Assembly (NCBI RefSeq): GCF_010731635.1
Contig: NZ_AP022583.1
Location: 1,984,001-2,048,000 of the forward strand
Reading direction: 5' to 3'
DNA: 64,000 nt
From: Mycobacterium noviomagense
GTDB taxonomy: Bacteria; Actinomycetota; Actinomycetes; Mycobacteriales; Mycobacteriaceae
Shown here: positions 44,469 through 54,101 of the stretch, piece after piece
Position numbering within the stretch: position 1 is the first letter of the stretch
Layout: each line of letters begins with the position of its first letter
Position numbers and translations under genes: made by a program
The notes under the pieces: generated by a model
Seen by the model: only the letters and a program-made list of their open reading frames with translations
What the model was told of the DNA's origin: nothing
Databases searched by the model: none

Positions 44469-45643
44469 AGGGGGTGACGCGCGCCGTGGGCGCCATCGGT
44501 TGTCGGGCCCGACGCCGCATCTGGCAAGGACTGGCCCTGCTTCTGGCGGCTGTGATGCTGAGCTCCTGCGGCTGGCGTGGAATCGCGAACGTGGCGATTC
44601 CCGGCGGTCCCGGCACCGGAGCCGGCTCGTACACGATCTATGTGCAGATGCCGGAAACCTTGGCGCTCAACAACAACAGCCGAGTTTTGGTGGCTGATGT
44701 CTTCGTCGGCTCCGTGCGTGCAATCAAACTGAAGAACTGGATCGCCACGCTGACATTGAGGTTGGACAAGACCGTCAAGTTGCCGAAGAACGCCACCGCG
44801 AAGATCGGTCAGACCAGCTTGCTGGGTTCTCAGCATGTGGAGCTGGCGGCGCCGCCGCACCCGTCGCCGCAGCTGCTGAAGAATGGGGACACCATCCCAC
44901 TGAAGAACTCGTCGGCGTATCCCACGATCGAGCAAACTCTGGCCAGTCTCGCCATGATCCTGCGCGGAGGCGGTATCCCGAACCTCGAAGTGCTGCAGAA
45001 CGAGATCTACAACATCGTCAACGGGCGAGCCGATCAGATCCGCGCTCTGCTAGGGAGGCTGGACACCTTCACCCGGCAGGTCAACGAGCAGCGGTATGAC
45101 ATCACCCACGCCATCGACTCCACCAACCGGCTGCTGGCCTACGTCGGTCCCCGCTCCGACGTGATTGACCGGGTGCTCACCGAATTTCCGCCGCTGATCA
45201 AGCATTTCAACGAAAGACAGGATCTGCTGATCAACGCGGTCGATGCGCTGGGCCGGCTCAGCTACCAAGCCGACCGCTACCTTTCCGGTACGCGGCCCAA
45301 CCTGCACCAGGATCTGCAGTCGCTGCAGTGCCCGTTGAGGGAACTTGGCCGTGCCGCACCGGATCTACGCGGCGCACTCAAGCTGCTCCTCACTCAGCCC
45401 TTCGACATCGACACCGTGCCGAAGTTGCTTCGAGGCGACTACATGAACGTCTCGCTGGAGTTGGACCTGACCCTCTCCGCCGTCGACAACGCGTTCCTGA
45501 CCGGGACTGGGTTCTCCGGGATGTTGCGAGCACTTGAGCAGTCCTATGGCCGTGATCCGGAAACAATGATCCCGGACGTTCGCTACACACCGAATCCGAA
45601 TGACGCGCCCGGCGGGCCGCTGGTCGAAAGGGCGACATGCTAA
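44465..45643 (+). CDS. mce1E: Mce1E lipoprotein (LprK)
   Basis: 392 residues with a lipoprotein signal: hydrophobic LALLLAAVMLSSC, lipobox L32-S-S-C35. The mature protein would be acylated at Cys35. MlaD domain contains VLVADVFVGSVRAIKLKN. Anchors the Mce1 tunnel to the membrane and closes one side of the hexamer. Overlaps mce1D and mce1F. Confidence 0.95.
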   Translation: MKGVTRAVGAIGCRARRRIWQGLALLLAAVMLSSCGWRGIANVAIPGGPGTGAGSYTIYVQMPETLALNNNSRVLVADVFVGSVRAIKLKNWIATLTLRLDKTVKLPKNATAKIGQTSLLGSQHVELAAPPHPSPQLLKNGDTIPLKNSSAYPTIEQTLASLAMILRGGGIPNLEVLQNEIYNIVNGRADQIRALLGRLDTFTRQVNEQRYDITHAIDSTNRLLAYVGPRSDVIDRVLTEFPPLIKHFNERQDLLINAVDALGRLSYQADRYLSGTRPNLHQDLQSLQCPLRELGRAAPDLRGALKLLLTQPFDIDTVPKLLRGDYMNVSLELDLTLSAVDNAFLTGTGFSGMLRALEQSYGRDPETMIPDVRYTPNPNDAPGGPLVERATC

Positions 45644-47193
45644 GTCGGTTTCTCAGGCGGCAGCTGATCCTGTTCAGCATTTTGACGGCCATCGCGATTG
45701 TCGTGCTGGGCGTGTACTACTTGCGTCTCCCCACCTTAGCGGGTATCGGTCAGTACACTCTCAAGGCGGACCTGCCCTCATCGGGCGGTCTGTATCGAAC
45801 GTCTAACGTCACCTACCGCGGTATCACCATCGGCAAGGTCACCGACGTCCAGCCCACGGAAAGCGGTGCCCAAGCGACGATGAGCATCGACAGCCGCTAC
45901 AAAATCCCGCGCGACGCGACAGCCAACGTACATTCGGTGTCGGCCGTCGGTGAGCAGTACCTGGACCTGGTCTCCACTGGCAACTCGCGCCAGTACTTCT
46001 CAAACGGAGACACCATCACCAAGGGAACCGTTCCCGCTGAGATCGGGCCGGCTCTGGACACCGCCAACCGTGGGCTGGAAGTGTTGCCCAAGGACAAGAT
46101 CGGGACGTTGCTCGACGAAACCGCGCAAGCAGTTGGCGGGTTGGGTCCGTCGCTGCAACGGCTGGTCGACGCGACCCAAGCCATCACCAGCGACTTCAAC
46201 ACCAATATTCGTGACGTCAACGACATCATCCAGCACTCCGGGCCGATCCTGGAAAGCCAGGTTAATTCCGGCAACGCGATCGAGCGCTGGGCACGCAATT
46301 TGAACAACCTCGGTGCACAGGCAGCGGAAAACGACCAGCACCTCCAAAGCGTCCTAAGGCAAGCAGCGCCGACGGCTGACCAGGTTAACGAAGTTTTCAA
46401 CGATGTCCGGGAGTCGCTGCCGCAGACGCTGGCCAATCTCGAGATCGTGCTCGAGATGCTCAAGCGATACCACAGCGGTGTCGAGCAAGCCCTAGTGTTC
46501 TTGCCGCAGGGCGCGTCGATTGCCCAGGCGGTGGCGGCACCTTCCGAGCGCGATGGGCGTCTTTCGCTCCCCCTTGCACTGTCGATCAATCAGCCGCCGC
46601 CGTGTCTGACCGGGTTCCTTCCGGCATCGGAATGGCGGTCGGCGGCGGACACCAGCCTGCTGCCGTTGCCCGAAGGCATCTACTGCAGGATTCCGAAGGA
46701 GACGCCAGCCAATGCGGTCCGCGGGTCGCGCAACATTCCTTGTGTCGACGTCCCGGGTAAACGTGCTGCGACGCCGCGCGATTGCCGCGACCCTAAGCCG
46801 TACGTTCCGCTGGGGACAAACCCCTGGTATGGCGACCCGAACCAGGTCAAAAACTGCCCCGCGCCCGGCGCTCGCTGCGATCAGCCGATCAATCCAGGCC
46901 AGGTGATACCGGCACCGTCGATCAACACCGGCCTGAACCCGGCACCGGCCGACCGCGTAGCAGGGACGCCACCTCCGATCAGCGATCCGCTGCAGCGGCC
47001 TGGTTCAGGTACGGTGCAGTGCAACGGACAGCAACCGAATCCCTGCGTCTACACTCCCAGCGGGCCTCCCGCGGCGGTCTACAGTCCCCAGAGCGGTGAA
47101 CTGATCGGGCCCGATGGTGTCAAGTACGCCGTCGAAAACTCGAAGAAAACAGGAGACGACGGATGGAAGGAGATGCTGGCGCCAGCCAGCTGA
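45637..47193 (+). CDS. mce1F: Mce1F, MlaD-type subunit
   Basis: 518 residues. Anchor LILFSILTAIAIVVLGVYYL; MlaD domain TYRGITIGKVTDVQPTE; long helical region to residue 300; the last 170 residues are rich in Pro/Cys-type segments (QPNPCVYTPSGPPAAVYSPQ) typical of Mce F proteins. Its end overlaps the first Mam gene by 31 bases. Confidence 0.95.
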   Translation: MLSRFLRRQLILFSILTAIAIVVLGVYYLRLPTLAGIGQYTLKADLPSSGGLYRTSNVTYRGITIGKVTDVQPTESGAQATMSIDSRYKIPRDATANVHSVSAVGEQYLDLVSTGNSRQYFSNGDTITKGTVPAEIGPALDTANRGLEVLPKDKIGTLLDETAQAVGGLGPSLQRLVDATQAITSDFNTNIRDVNDIIQHSGPILESQVNSGNAIERWARNLNNLGAQAAENDQHLQSVLRQAAPTADQVNEVFNDVRESLPQTLANLEIVLEMLKRYHSGVEQALVFLPQGASIAQAVAAPSERDGRLSLPLALSINQPPPCLTGFLPASEWRSAADTSLLPLPEGIYCRIPKETPANAVRGSRNIPCVDVPGKRAATPRDCRDPKPYVPLGTNPWYGDPNQVKNCPAPGARCDQPINPGQVIPAPSINTGLNPAPADRVAGTPPPISDPLQRPGSGTVQCNGQQPNPCVYTPSGPPAAVYSPQSGELIGPDGVKYAVENSKKTGDDGWKEMLAPAS

Positions 47194-47918
47194 ATCCCAC
47201 CGATGCGGACGACTCTTCGTTTGTTCACGTGACGGTTGAACACTCGTCAGAATCCGAAGTGGGTGCCGACCAGACCAGTCCTGAAGTGACCGCGGAGGAT
47301 TCGGCCGAATCCGATGGTCGAGCCGCGCAGACGAACACAGAGTTGACAGCGGAGGATTCGGCGACCGCTGACGATATATCCGAGGCAGGCCCACCGCCCG
47401 CCGGTGTCGAGCGAGGCCCCTCGCGCCTGGGCCGGCGGTGGTTCGCCGGGATCGCTGTGGCGCTTCTTCTTTTGGCCGGCGGCATCGGCGCCGGAGGATA
47501 CTTTGCACTGCGCGCGCACCGGCACAGCCAGAACGTGGCCCGCGCCGAGGCGGCGGCCATAGTGGCGGCCAAGGACTGTGTCGGAGCAACGCAGGCACCG
47601 GACACCGGTGCCATGGCCGAGAGCGGACGGAAGATCATCGAGTGTTCCACCGGCGACTTCGGTGCCCAAGCCGCGATGTACAGCAGTCTGCTCGTCGATG
47701 CCTATCAGGCGGCAAACGCCCATGTTCAGGTATCGGACATGCGTGCGGCGGTAGAGCGCAACAACGGCGATGGTTCGGTCGACGTACTGGTGGCACTGCG
47801 CGTCAAGGTGACCAACGCTGAAGCCAAAGACCAGGAAACCGGCTACCGCCTGCGGGTCAAGATGGCATCCGATGATGGGCGATACAAGATTTCAAAGCTC
47901 GAACAGGTGACGAAGTGA
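47163..47918 (+). CDS. mam1A: Mce-associated membrane protein Mam1A, Rv0175 orthologue
   Basis: 251 residues from ATG 47163 (AGGAG seven bases before it). An acidic, disordered front (residues 1-80) precedes one membrane helix (FAGIAVALLLLAGGIGAGGY), then an extracytoplasmic alpha/beta Mam domain ending SDDGRYKISKLEQVTK. Longer than the M. tuberculosis protein, through the acidic region. Mam proteins stabilise the Mce complex. Overlaps Rv0176-like gene. Confidence 0.9.
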   Translation: MEGDAGASQLNPTDADDSSFVHVTVEHSSESEVGADQTSPEVTAEDSAESDGRAAQTNTELTAEDSATADDISEAGPPPAGVERGPSRLGRRWFAGIAVALLLLAGGIGAGGYFALRAHRHSQNVARAEAAAIVAAKDCVGATQAPDTGAMAESGRKIIECSTGDFGAQAAMYSSLLVDAYQAANAHVQVSDMRAAVERNNGDGSVDVLVALRVKVTNAEAKDQETGYRLRVKMASDDGRYKISKLEQVTK

Positions 47919-48898
47919 CGGTAGCGGTCGAGGACACCGCAACCGCACAGGCTGCCAACGTCGAGCCGAAGGATCGCCTGGCGCCGTGGCACATTCGTGC
48001 CGGCGCGTTGGGGGTGGACTTTTTGCCCGGCGTCGCGGTCATCGCGACAATGGGACTGAGCGCCAAGGCGTTGGCATCGCCTCTACATAGCACGTGGTTT
48101 TGGCTGGCGGTTTCGCTCATTGGCCTGGTTTTCCTGCTCACGGCCGTCAACCGGGTACTGCTACCGGCGATCACCGGTTGGAGCTTGGGCCGTGCGGTTT
48201 GCGGTATCAGAGTGGTGCGAGACGACGGCGAAGCGGTCGGACCGTGGCGTTTGTTGCTCCGAGATCTGGCACACGTGCTGGACACGGTATCGGTGTTCGT
48301 GGGTTGGCTTTGGCCGCTATGGGATTCGCGGCGGCGCACCTTCGCCGACTTGCTGTTGCACACCGAGGTCCGCCAGGTCCATTCCGATCAGCGGCCGCGC
48401 AACCTCCGTCGCCTGACCGGGACGGTGGTGCTGACCGCGGCCCTGCTGTGCCTGGCAGGAACTGCGATGGGCTACTTGGTGGTCTACCGCCATGACCGTG
48501 CGCTCGACCAGGTTCGTGCACAGATTGCGCTACAGGGCCCGAGGATTGTCACGGAAATGCTGACCTACGATCCCAAAACGTTGCAGAGCGACTTCGAACA
48601 TGCCCGGTCGTTGACTACCGACAACTACCGTGACCAACTCGCCGCCCAACAGCAGGCGGTACAGAAAGGTAAACCGGTCATCAACCAGTACCGGGTGGTG
48701 GACAGCGCGATCCGGTCGGTGTCGACCGATCGTGCAACGATGCTGTTGTTCATGCAGGGGCAGCGCGGCTTACCGCCGGGGGAGCGGTACCTCAGCGCAA
48801 CTGTCCGGGTGACATTCGCCAAGGGCGCGGACGCGCAGTGGCGTGTCGATGACCTGACGGTGTTGACCAAACCCGGGCCGGTGGGTCACAAAAAATGA
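47915..48898 (+). CDS. mam1B: RDD-domain Mce-associated protein Mam1B, Rv0176 orthologue
   Basis: 327 residues. Residues 20-150 form an RDD-type membrane domain (APWHIRAGALGVDFLPGVAV, GWSLGRAVCGIRVVRDDGEA, DSRRRTFADLLLHTEV), followed by another helix (LTAALLCLAGTAMGYLVVY) and an extracytoplasmic Mam domain. Conserved member of the mce1 operon. Overlaps both neighbours by four bases. Confidence 0.92.
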   Translation: MTVAVEDTATAQAANVEPKDRLAPWHIRAGALGVDFLPGVAVIATMGLSAKALASPLHSTWFWLAVSLIGLVFLLTAVNRVLLPAITGWSLGRAVCGIRVVRDDGEAVGPWRLLLRDLAHVLDTVSVFVGWLWPLWDSRRRTFADLLLHTEVRQVHSDQRPRNLRRLTGTVVLTAALLCLAGTAMGYLVVYRHDRALDQVRAQIALQGPRIVTEMLTYDPKTLQSDFEHARSLTTDNYRDQLAAQQQAVQKGKPVINQYRVVDSAIRSVSTDRATMLLFMQGQRGLPPGERYLSATVRVTFAKGADAQWRVDDLTVLTKPGPVGHKK

Positions 48899-49527
48899 GC
48901 CCGCGCCGCAAGATTCAATCCGACGAGCAACCGCTGCTCGTCGCGCGCACCGGGACGCGGCCGCGGCAGCTGGCGCTGCGGCTGCGTGAGCGGTTGCGCC
49001 CGCAAGCTTTGGCGCTACGGCTCCGGGCGGCTGCGCGGTCGCGACGATGGGCGTGGCCGCTGGCCACCATGGTGTCCGCCGTCGTCATGGTGGGCGCAAT
49101 CTCGGCGTGCGCTCTCATGCTGTTTTCGCACGAATCGCACCGGCGGACTGCCACGAAGGAGGCGGCGGTGCTGACCTACGTGAATTCTTTTATGACGCAG
49201 TTCACCTCCGTTGACCCGTTTCACGCCAACGACTATGTGGATCGCGTATTGGCCGAAGCCACCGGTGATTTCGCCAAGCAGTACCAGGATAAAGAGAACG
49301 AGATCCTCATCCAGGTCGCCAAGCAGGAACCGACGAGAGGCACGGTCCTCGACGCTGGGGTGGAAAGGTGGACCGACGACGGCGGCGCCGACGTGCTGGT
49401 CGCCGTCGACGTCACCTCCAAGTCTCCGGACGGCAAGCAGACATTCGAGAACGCGACTCGATGGATGGCGACAGCTAAGCAGGAAGGGAACCAGTGGAAG
49501 ATCAGCAACCTGACACAGGTGATCTGA
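48895..49527 (+). CDS. mam1C: Mce-associated membrane protein Mam1C, Rv0177 orthologue
   Basis: 210 residues. The first 50 residues are strongly basic (RQLALRLRERLRPQALALRL), then a helix (MVSAVVMVGAISACALMLF) and the Mam domain (YVNSFMTQFTSVDPFHANDY, QEGNQWKISNLTQVI). Longer than the 184-residue M. tuberculosis protein because of the basic region. Overlaps the next gene by 34 bases. Confidence 0.9.
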   Translation: MSPRRKIQSDEQPLLVARTGTRPRQLALRLRERLRPQALALRLRAAARSRRWAWPLATMVSAVVMVGAISACALMLFSHESHRRTATKEAAVLTYVNSFMTQFTSVDPFHANDYVDRVLAEATGDFAKQYQDKENEILIQVAKQEPTRGTVLDAGVERWTDDGGADVLVAVDVTSKSPDGKQTFENATRWMATAKQEGNQWKISNLTQVI

Positions 49528-50384
49528 CCAAAACCCGACCGTCACACCGGATGCCGCGGTGGTGGGAGCGTCGTCGACAAGCCCGGGCCAGCGCAGCAAC
49601 AACGCCGACCGAAAGCGTCGACGAGGCCTCTGGTGAGGAATCCGGTTCCGGCGGCGCCGTCGAGGCCGAACCTATCGAAACTTATGCGCCACAGCGCGAG
49701 TCCGAGGAAGCCCAGACGGAATCCGTCGACGACGACGTAGCCGAGAACGCTGAAACCGTCGGCGCCACAAGCGAAGACGCCGAGACGGACAGCGACGAGG
49801 CCCCAGAGAGCGAAAGCGGGGGAGAAGCAGCGGAAAGCGCCGAAGAGGGTGACACACGGGCCCGACGACCGGCCGGCAAGCGGCTCGCTGTCGCGGTGGG
49901 CATGGCCGCGGCTTTGTTCGTCGGCTCAGCGGCCTTCGCGGGTGCAACCGTGCAGCCTTATCTCGCCGATCAGGCCGCGGTGGCCACCAAGCTCGAGATC
50001 GCCCGAACCGCAGCAGATGCCATCACGACGTTGTGGACCTACACACCGGACAACATGAGCACGTTGGCGGATCGGGCGGCGAATTACCTCAGCGGTGATT
50101 TCGAAGCTCAGTACCGCAAATTCGTCGACGGGATCGCGCCGACCAACAAACAGGCAAAGATTACGAACAACACTCAGGTGACCGGGGTGGCGGTGGAATC
50201 GCTGGATGTGCCGGATGCCGTCGCGATCGTGTACACCAACACCACCTCGACCAGCCCGCTGACCAAAGGCATTCCGTCGCTGAAGTACCTGTCCTACCGG
50301 CTCTTCATGAAGCGGGCCCATGGGCGCTGGCTCGTCAACCGGATGACGACGATTACGTCGCTGGATTTGACGCCACGGGTTTAA
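49494..50384 (+). CDS. mam1D: Mce-associated membrane protein Mam1D, Rv0178 orthologue
   Basis: 296 residues. About 110 N-terminal residues are acidic and low-complexity (Glu/Ala/Ser), then a helix (LAVAVGMAAALFVGSAAFAG) and the Mam domain (KATIRTAADAIT-type region, TTSTSPLTKGIPSLKYLSYR). The acidic head is longer than in the 244-residue M. tuberculosis protein. Last gene of the mce1 operon. Confidence 0.9.
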   Translation: MEDQQPDTGDLTKTRPSHRMPRWWERRRQARASAATTPTESVDEASGEESGSGGAVEAEPIETYAPQRESEEAQTESVDDDVAENAETVGATSEDAETDSDEAPESESGGEAAESAEEGDTRARRPAGKRLAVAVGMAAALFVGSAAFAGATVQPYLADQAAVATKLEIARTAADAITTLWTYTPDNMSTLADRAANYLSGDFEAQYRKFVDGIAPTNKQAKITNNTQVTGVAVESLDVPDAVAIVYTNTTSTSPLTKGIPSLKYLSYRLFMKRAHGRWLVNRMTTITSLDLTPRV

Positions 50385-50523
50385 GCGCCGGGCGGCGGCG
50401 ACGGCCATCGTGAAAAGGCAGCTGGTTGTGGTGGAAGCCGAGGGCGCTACAAGCGGCGTGTTTAGGGCGGGAATCGGCGGGTAGCACTGAGAGGTTCAGA
50501 CCATACGGTGGACGGGAGGAACC

Positions 50524-50766
50524 ATGGCAACCGGAGAAACCGGATTCAGCGACGTCACCTTCGACCTCATCTCCGTGCAGTATCACTCGCTGAAAGCCGG
50601 TCACGACTATGGGCAGTACGTGCGTGATGCGAAGAACGCGGGCCTGGATGAGGTTGCCTCGTTTTTCGAGGAGGTCATGGCTCAAGACTCAGACCGGGCC
50701 AAGCGCTGTCACGAATTGCTGGCTAAGTTACAGGCTTCCTCGCAGGGTGGGCCTGCGGTGAAGTGA
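50524..50766 (+). CDS. Small ferritin-like/helical protein of 80 residues
   Basis: MATGETGFSDVTFDLISVQY starts an 80-residue helical protein; ribosome site GGGAGG precedes ATG 50524. The middle (DYGQYVRDAKNAGLDEVASF) and FFEEVMAQDSDRAKRCHELL give two amphipathic helices with His and Glu, reminiscent of mini ferritin-like or bacterioferritin-associated proteins, but metal sites are incomplete. Similar small proteins occur in other actinobacteria. Function unknown. Confidence 0.78.
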   Translation: MATGETGFSDVTFDLISVQYHSLKAGHDYGQYVRDAKNAGLDEVASFFEEVMAQDSDRAKRCHELLAKLQASSQGGPAVK

Positions 50767-50880
50767 CCACGTCGCCGGCCGCAGCCTAGATCTTATCGTA
50801 ATCTTAGATATCGCTTATTTTTCTTATTTTTGGATGTAGTGTCGCGTCCTGATGTGCCCCGGTACCGGAAAAGGAGCGCG

Positions 50881-52060
50881 ATGAACGAACCAGCGAAGCG
50901 TGCGGTCGTCTGCGGGGCAGGCATGGCTGGGCTTTTCGCCGCGCGGGTCCTGTCCGAGTTCTACGAGACCGTGACCCTCGTCGAGCGTGATCGGTTAACC
51001 AGCGATGAGTCCGAGCGCCGGGGGGTGCCCCAGGGTCGGCACTTTCATGCCCTTTCGATCGGCGGTTTCCCAACTGCTGGGGCGATTGTTCCTCGGGCTG
51101 CCCGATGCAATCGTGGCCGCGGGCGCGAGGATGTGCGATGACGCCAATCTGTCCCGGGTCTGTTTCCGCGCGGGCGGACACGAGCTCAACCGGTCAGGCC
51201 AGTTCAGTGATCCGGCCACCAGAGTGCTTTTCTCTGCCAGCCGCTCACTCCTGGAATCCCGTGTCCGACGACGCGTTCGCGCACTCCCGAACGTCGTCGT
51301 GTTGGACGGTCATGACGTGGTCGGGCCAATTGCGTCACAGCCGGACCGAATCACCGGCGCGCGGGTCGTCGATCGGGACACCGGTACGGAGACGGTTCTC
51401 GACGCCGACTTGGTCGTTGATGCGATGGGCCGCAGCGCGCGCACACCCGCCTTCCTGGAGAACTTGGGCTATGGCCGCCCCGTTGAGCAACGCGCGCTGA
51501 TGCACGGCAGCTATTCGAGCCAGTTGCTGCGGATCCCGGACGGAATGATTCCCGAGCTGCTGATCTTTGTCTGCCCGGAAGCGGATCGACCGACCGGCGG
51601 AGCGTTATCGGCGTATGAGAACGGCACGTGGATACTGTCGGTCGGATGCGTCGACAGGCGTGAGCCACCCCGTGACCTTGCCGGCATGATCAGCGTGTTT
51701 GCGCAATTTGCACCTGCTGCCGCCGCGGCGGCGGTGCGCGCCGGCGAAACCCTCGGGGAAGTGGCGGTGATCCGCCATCGCGGGGTGTGGCGACGCTATG
51801 ACAAGATGCCGACATTCCCGACCGGCCTGTTGGCGTTCGGCGACGCGATATGCAGCCTCAACCCGATTTACGGCCAGGGCATCACCATGGCGCTACTTGA
51901 GGCGGTTACGTTGCGCGAGTGCCTATTACGTGCAGATGCCGACCTGAGCAAGCGATTCTTTCGGGCTGCCGCCCAACGGATCGGGCCGGTCTGGGTCGCT
52001 AACCAAGCCAACGACCTCTACTTGACCAAGGCAGCGCGGCCGCATTCGCATTGCCGCTGA
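50881..52060 (+). pseudogene. FAD-dependent oxidoreductase, frameshifted and C-terminally truncated
   Basis: The start (ATG 50881, AAAAGGAG upstream) has the dinucleotide motif VVCGAGMAGLFAARVL. After HFHALSIGGF the frame shifts; the rest follows in a second frame (QLLGRLFLGLPDAIVAAGAR and onward, with FGDAICSLNPIYGQGITMAL). One C too many in CCC at 51069-51071 explains it (1180 bases, three times 393 plus one). The protein also ends early, in the sequence shared with the convergent PLP-enzyme fragment, losing roughly the last 80 residues. An AT-rich promoter-like stretch lies upstream. Confidence 0.83.
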
Positions 52061-52821
52061 AACCGTAATCCGGCGCTGCCCAGGCTGCGTAGCACCAACC
52101 ACGCCTCGAACGGGCCGAGAATCGCTCCGCTGAGCAGCCGTTCACGTTCGATCGCAGCGATGAGGTCCGGCTGGATACCGGCCACGTATCCGGCTAGAAC
52201 GTCACTGTGTCCCCCCAATGCCTTTGCGGCACTGGCAACCACCAAGTCGGCGCCTAATGACAACGGCTGTTGGCCGAGCGGTGTGGCGGTTGTGTTGTCG
52301 ACAACGAGTGTGGCGCCACGGCTATGGCAGACCGCCGCCAGTCGGTTCAGGTCGACCACATCAAGGCCGGGGTTGGTCGGAGTCTCCGCCACAACGAGAT
52401 CGGCGCGTGCTGCGGCGTCGAATATCTCCGAACTGTCGGCTTCGATCACGGTAACGCCGAGGCCACCGAGATGTTCGGTGGCATACCGGCGCACCTGGTA
52501 GTAGCCGTCGGCCGGCACGACCACCACCGACTGCGGCTCAGCCAGCACCCGCAACATCGAGGTGATCGCTGCCATTCCGGAGCCGAAAACCAATGCTGCC
52601 GTTGCGCCTTCCAGCGTCGCTATCGCCGATTCGAGCCGTCGCCACGTTGGATTGGAATTGCGACCGTAGGTGTCGAGGCCACCAGCGTCGTCGGGGTGCC
52701 GTTCAGCCGGTAGATGGTAGGTCGACGCAAAAACAGGAGACGGTGCGACCGGTTGGCCAGGGATAGCCGGAGATCGAACGGCTTTGACGCTGCGTGTGGA
52801 ATCGCCGTATGGATGGGTCAC
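52018..52821 (-). pseudogene. Cystathionine gamma-synthase-like PLP enzyme, C-terminally truncated
   Basis: 267 residues from GTG 52821 against about 380 for the family. The front and middle are intact: GRNSNPTWRRLESAIATLEG, substrate region VAETPTNPGLDVVDLNRLAA, and the PLP lysine Lys200 in ASAAKALGGHSDV. The C-terminal domain stops after SAGLRFQRQC and is lost. Its end overlaps the broken FAD gene end, so a single deletion probably removed both 3' ends. Activity is unlikely. Confidence 0.8.
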
Positions 52822-52852
52822 CGCGGTGGCGCCAGACGCATTGCAAGCTTAC

Positions 52853-53929
52853 TCAATTGAAGGCGAGCCAGCTCGGCAGCGCCCGCTCGTGGGAGTCGCA
52901 GAGCACCTGACGGGTGTCGCAGTTTCCCTTCGGCGCTCCATCGCCCGCCCACATGCCACCGGTATCGCGGCGCAGCACGATCGCCGACGACCCGCCACCG
53001 TCGAGCAGCACCGCGGTATCGCTGCCCAGGCCGCGGAACAGGTCTTGGATGTTGTCCGGGGTGTAGCTACCGCCTTGAAACACATACATTTCGTCCTTTG
53101 GCCGCGAATACGCGATTGCGGTGCGGGCGGCGTTGGGTCCGCCGTCGTTGAGCTGGCCCGTGTCGCCGGGCGACAACAGCCCGATCCCGCTGACCGCCAC
53201 AAACCGGGCACCCTTGTCGACCAGTCCCTGGATGACCGGCGCCGCCACATCGTAATCGTTGCTGCTTCGTGGCCGAATCACCGACGGCGCGCCCTCCGTC
53301 GGCAAGATCATGGTGCTCAAAGCAGACCAGTTGTTGTCTCCACCGGAGAGCCCCTGTTTTCCGGCGTAGGCGACGGTTCCGGTCACCGCCTGGTTGGCCC
53401 GGCCCTGGCCGCGGGTGTTGTCGACGAACGCGCCCAGCGGCGAGCTGCAACCGGTTGACTTCCACGACCCGCCTTTCTGCCCGCGGATGTCGAAGAAGTT
53501 GGCGTTGATCGCGATAGTCGGTTGACCCAACGCCTGCCAAGCCTGCAGCGGCGGATAGGTTTCCGACGCCTGCATCAACCCTTCTCCGGTGCGCGCCCCC
53601 GGGTTGCGCTCACAGCGAGCCTGATAACCACTGTGGCTGTCCACCAGTAGATGGGGCGAAAGCCGTTGCGAGGCAGCCTTGATGATCATTAGATGACCGC
53701 CGCTGTTCCCGTCGTACCAGTTACCGCCCGCATTAAGCATGGGGGCTGGGTGCCCGGCGCCGAAGTTGTACACCAGATATGTACCCCGCGTATTGGCAAT
53801 GGCGGCGGCCAGCAGGTCACGAGACTCTGCGTGGGCGACCGGCTGTCCGGTGCTCGTGGCCAGCGCCGCACAGACTACCGCTGCGCAGCTGGCTGCCATC
53901 CGCCGGAGGGTGACGGCGAGACTCGGCAC
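52853..53929 (-). CDS. lprO: Secreted phosphodiester glycosidase-like protein, LprO orthologue
   Basis: 358 residues with an N-terminal signal peptide (AASCAAVVCAALATSTGQ, likely cut after AHA). The C-terminal domain has the phosphodiester glycosidase (NAGPA/DUF2233) signature TAVLLDGGGSSAIVLRR, with TIAINANFFDIRGQKGG before it. Orthologue position matches Rv0179c, annotated as a lipoprotein, but I see no proper lipobox here. Thought to act on exported glycans. Its start lies 172 bases from the YhgE/Pip gene end. Confidence 0.88.
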   Translation of the reverse strand: MPSLAVTLRRMAASCAAVVCAALATSTGQPVAHAESRDLLAAAIANTRGTYLVYNFGAGHPAPMLNAGGNWYDGNSGGHLMIIKAASQRLSPHLLVDSHSGYQARCERNPGARTGEGLMQASETYPPLQAWQALGQPTIAINANFFDIRGQKGGSWKSTGCSSPLGAFVDNTRGQGRANQAVTGTVAYAGKQGLSGGDNNWSALSTMILPTEGAPSVIRPRSSNDYDVAAPVIQGLVDKGARFVAVSGIGLLSPGDTGQLNDGGPNAARTAIAYSRPKDEMYVFQGGSYTPDNIQDLFRGLGSDTAVLLDGGGSSAIVLRRDTGGMWAGDGAPKGNCDTRQVLCDSHERALPSWLAFN

Positions 53930-54000
53930 AGGTTGCCCTTTCGGCGCGGCGTCGTATTAGTATCACAACATTAGCCACACCTAAACCAGTGTCAACTTAT

Positions 54001-54016
54001 GTCACATTAGCGTGAC
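54001..54016. promoter_or_regulatory. Inverted repeat upstream of lprO
   Basis: GTCAC and GTGAC (54001-54005 and 54012-54016) around a six-base A/T-rich centre, 72 bases before lprO and 86 bases after the convergent-side YhgE gene end. It may act as an operator or terminator; no preference from the sequence. Confidence 0.35.
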
Positions 54017-54101
54017 GCTTTGGCCGCAGGCGAATCACGTTCCGCTGCTTGAACTTTGATGAGGGCTACTCGCCTGAGGGTGAGCACCGCTGGAGTCGGG
54101 C

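Noticed and set aside
53968..53986. IdeR-like iron box before lprO (TTAG...CTAA)
   Set aside because: Only the outer TTAG/CTAA ends match the 19-bp iron-box consensus; the middle does not, so no iron control is claimed.
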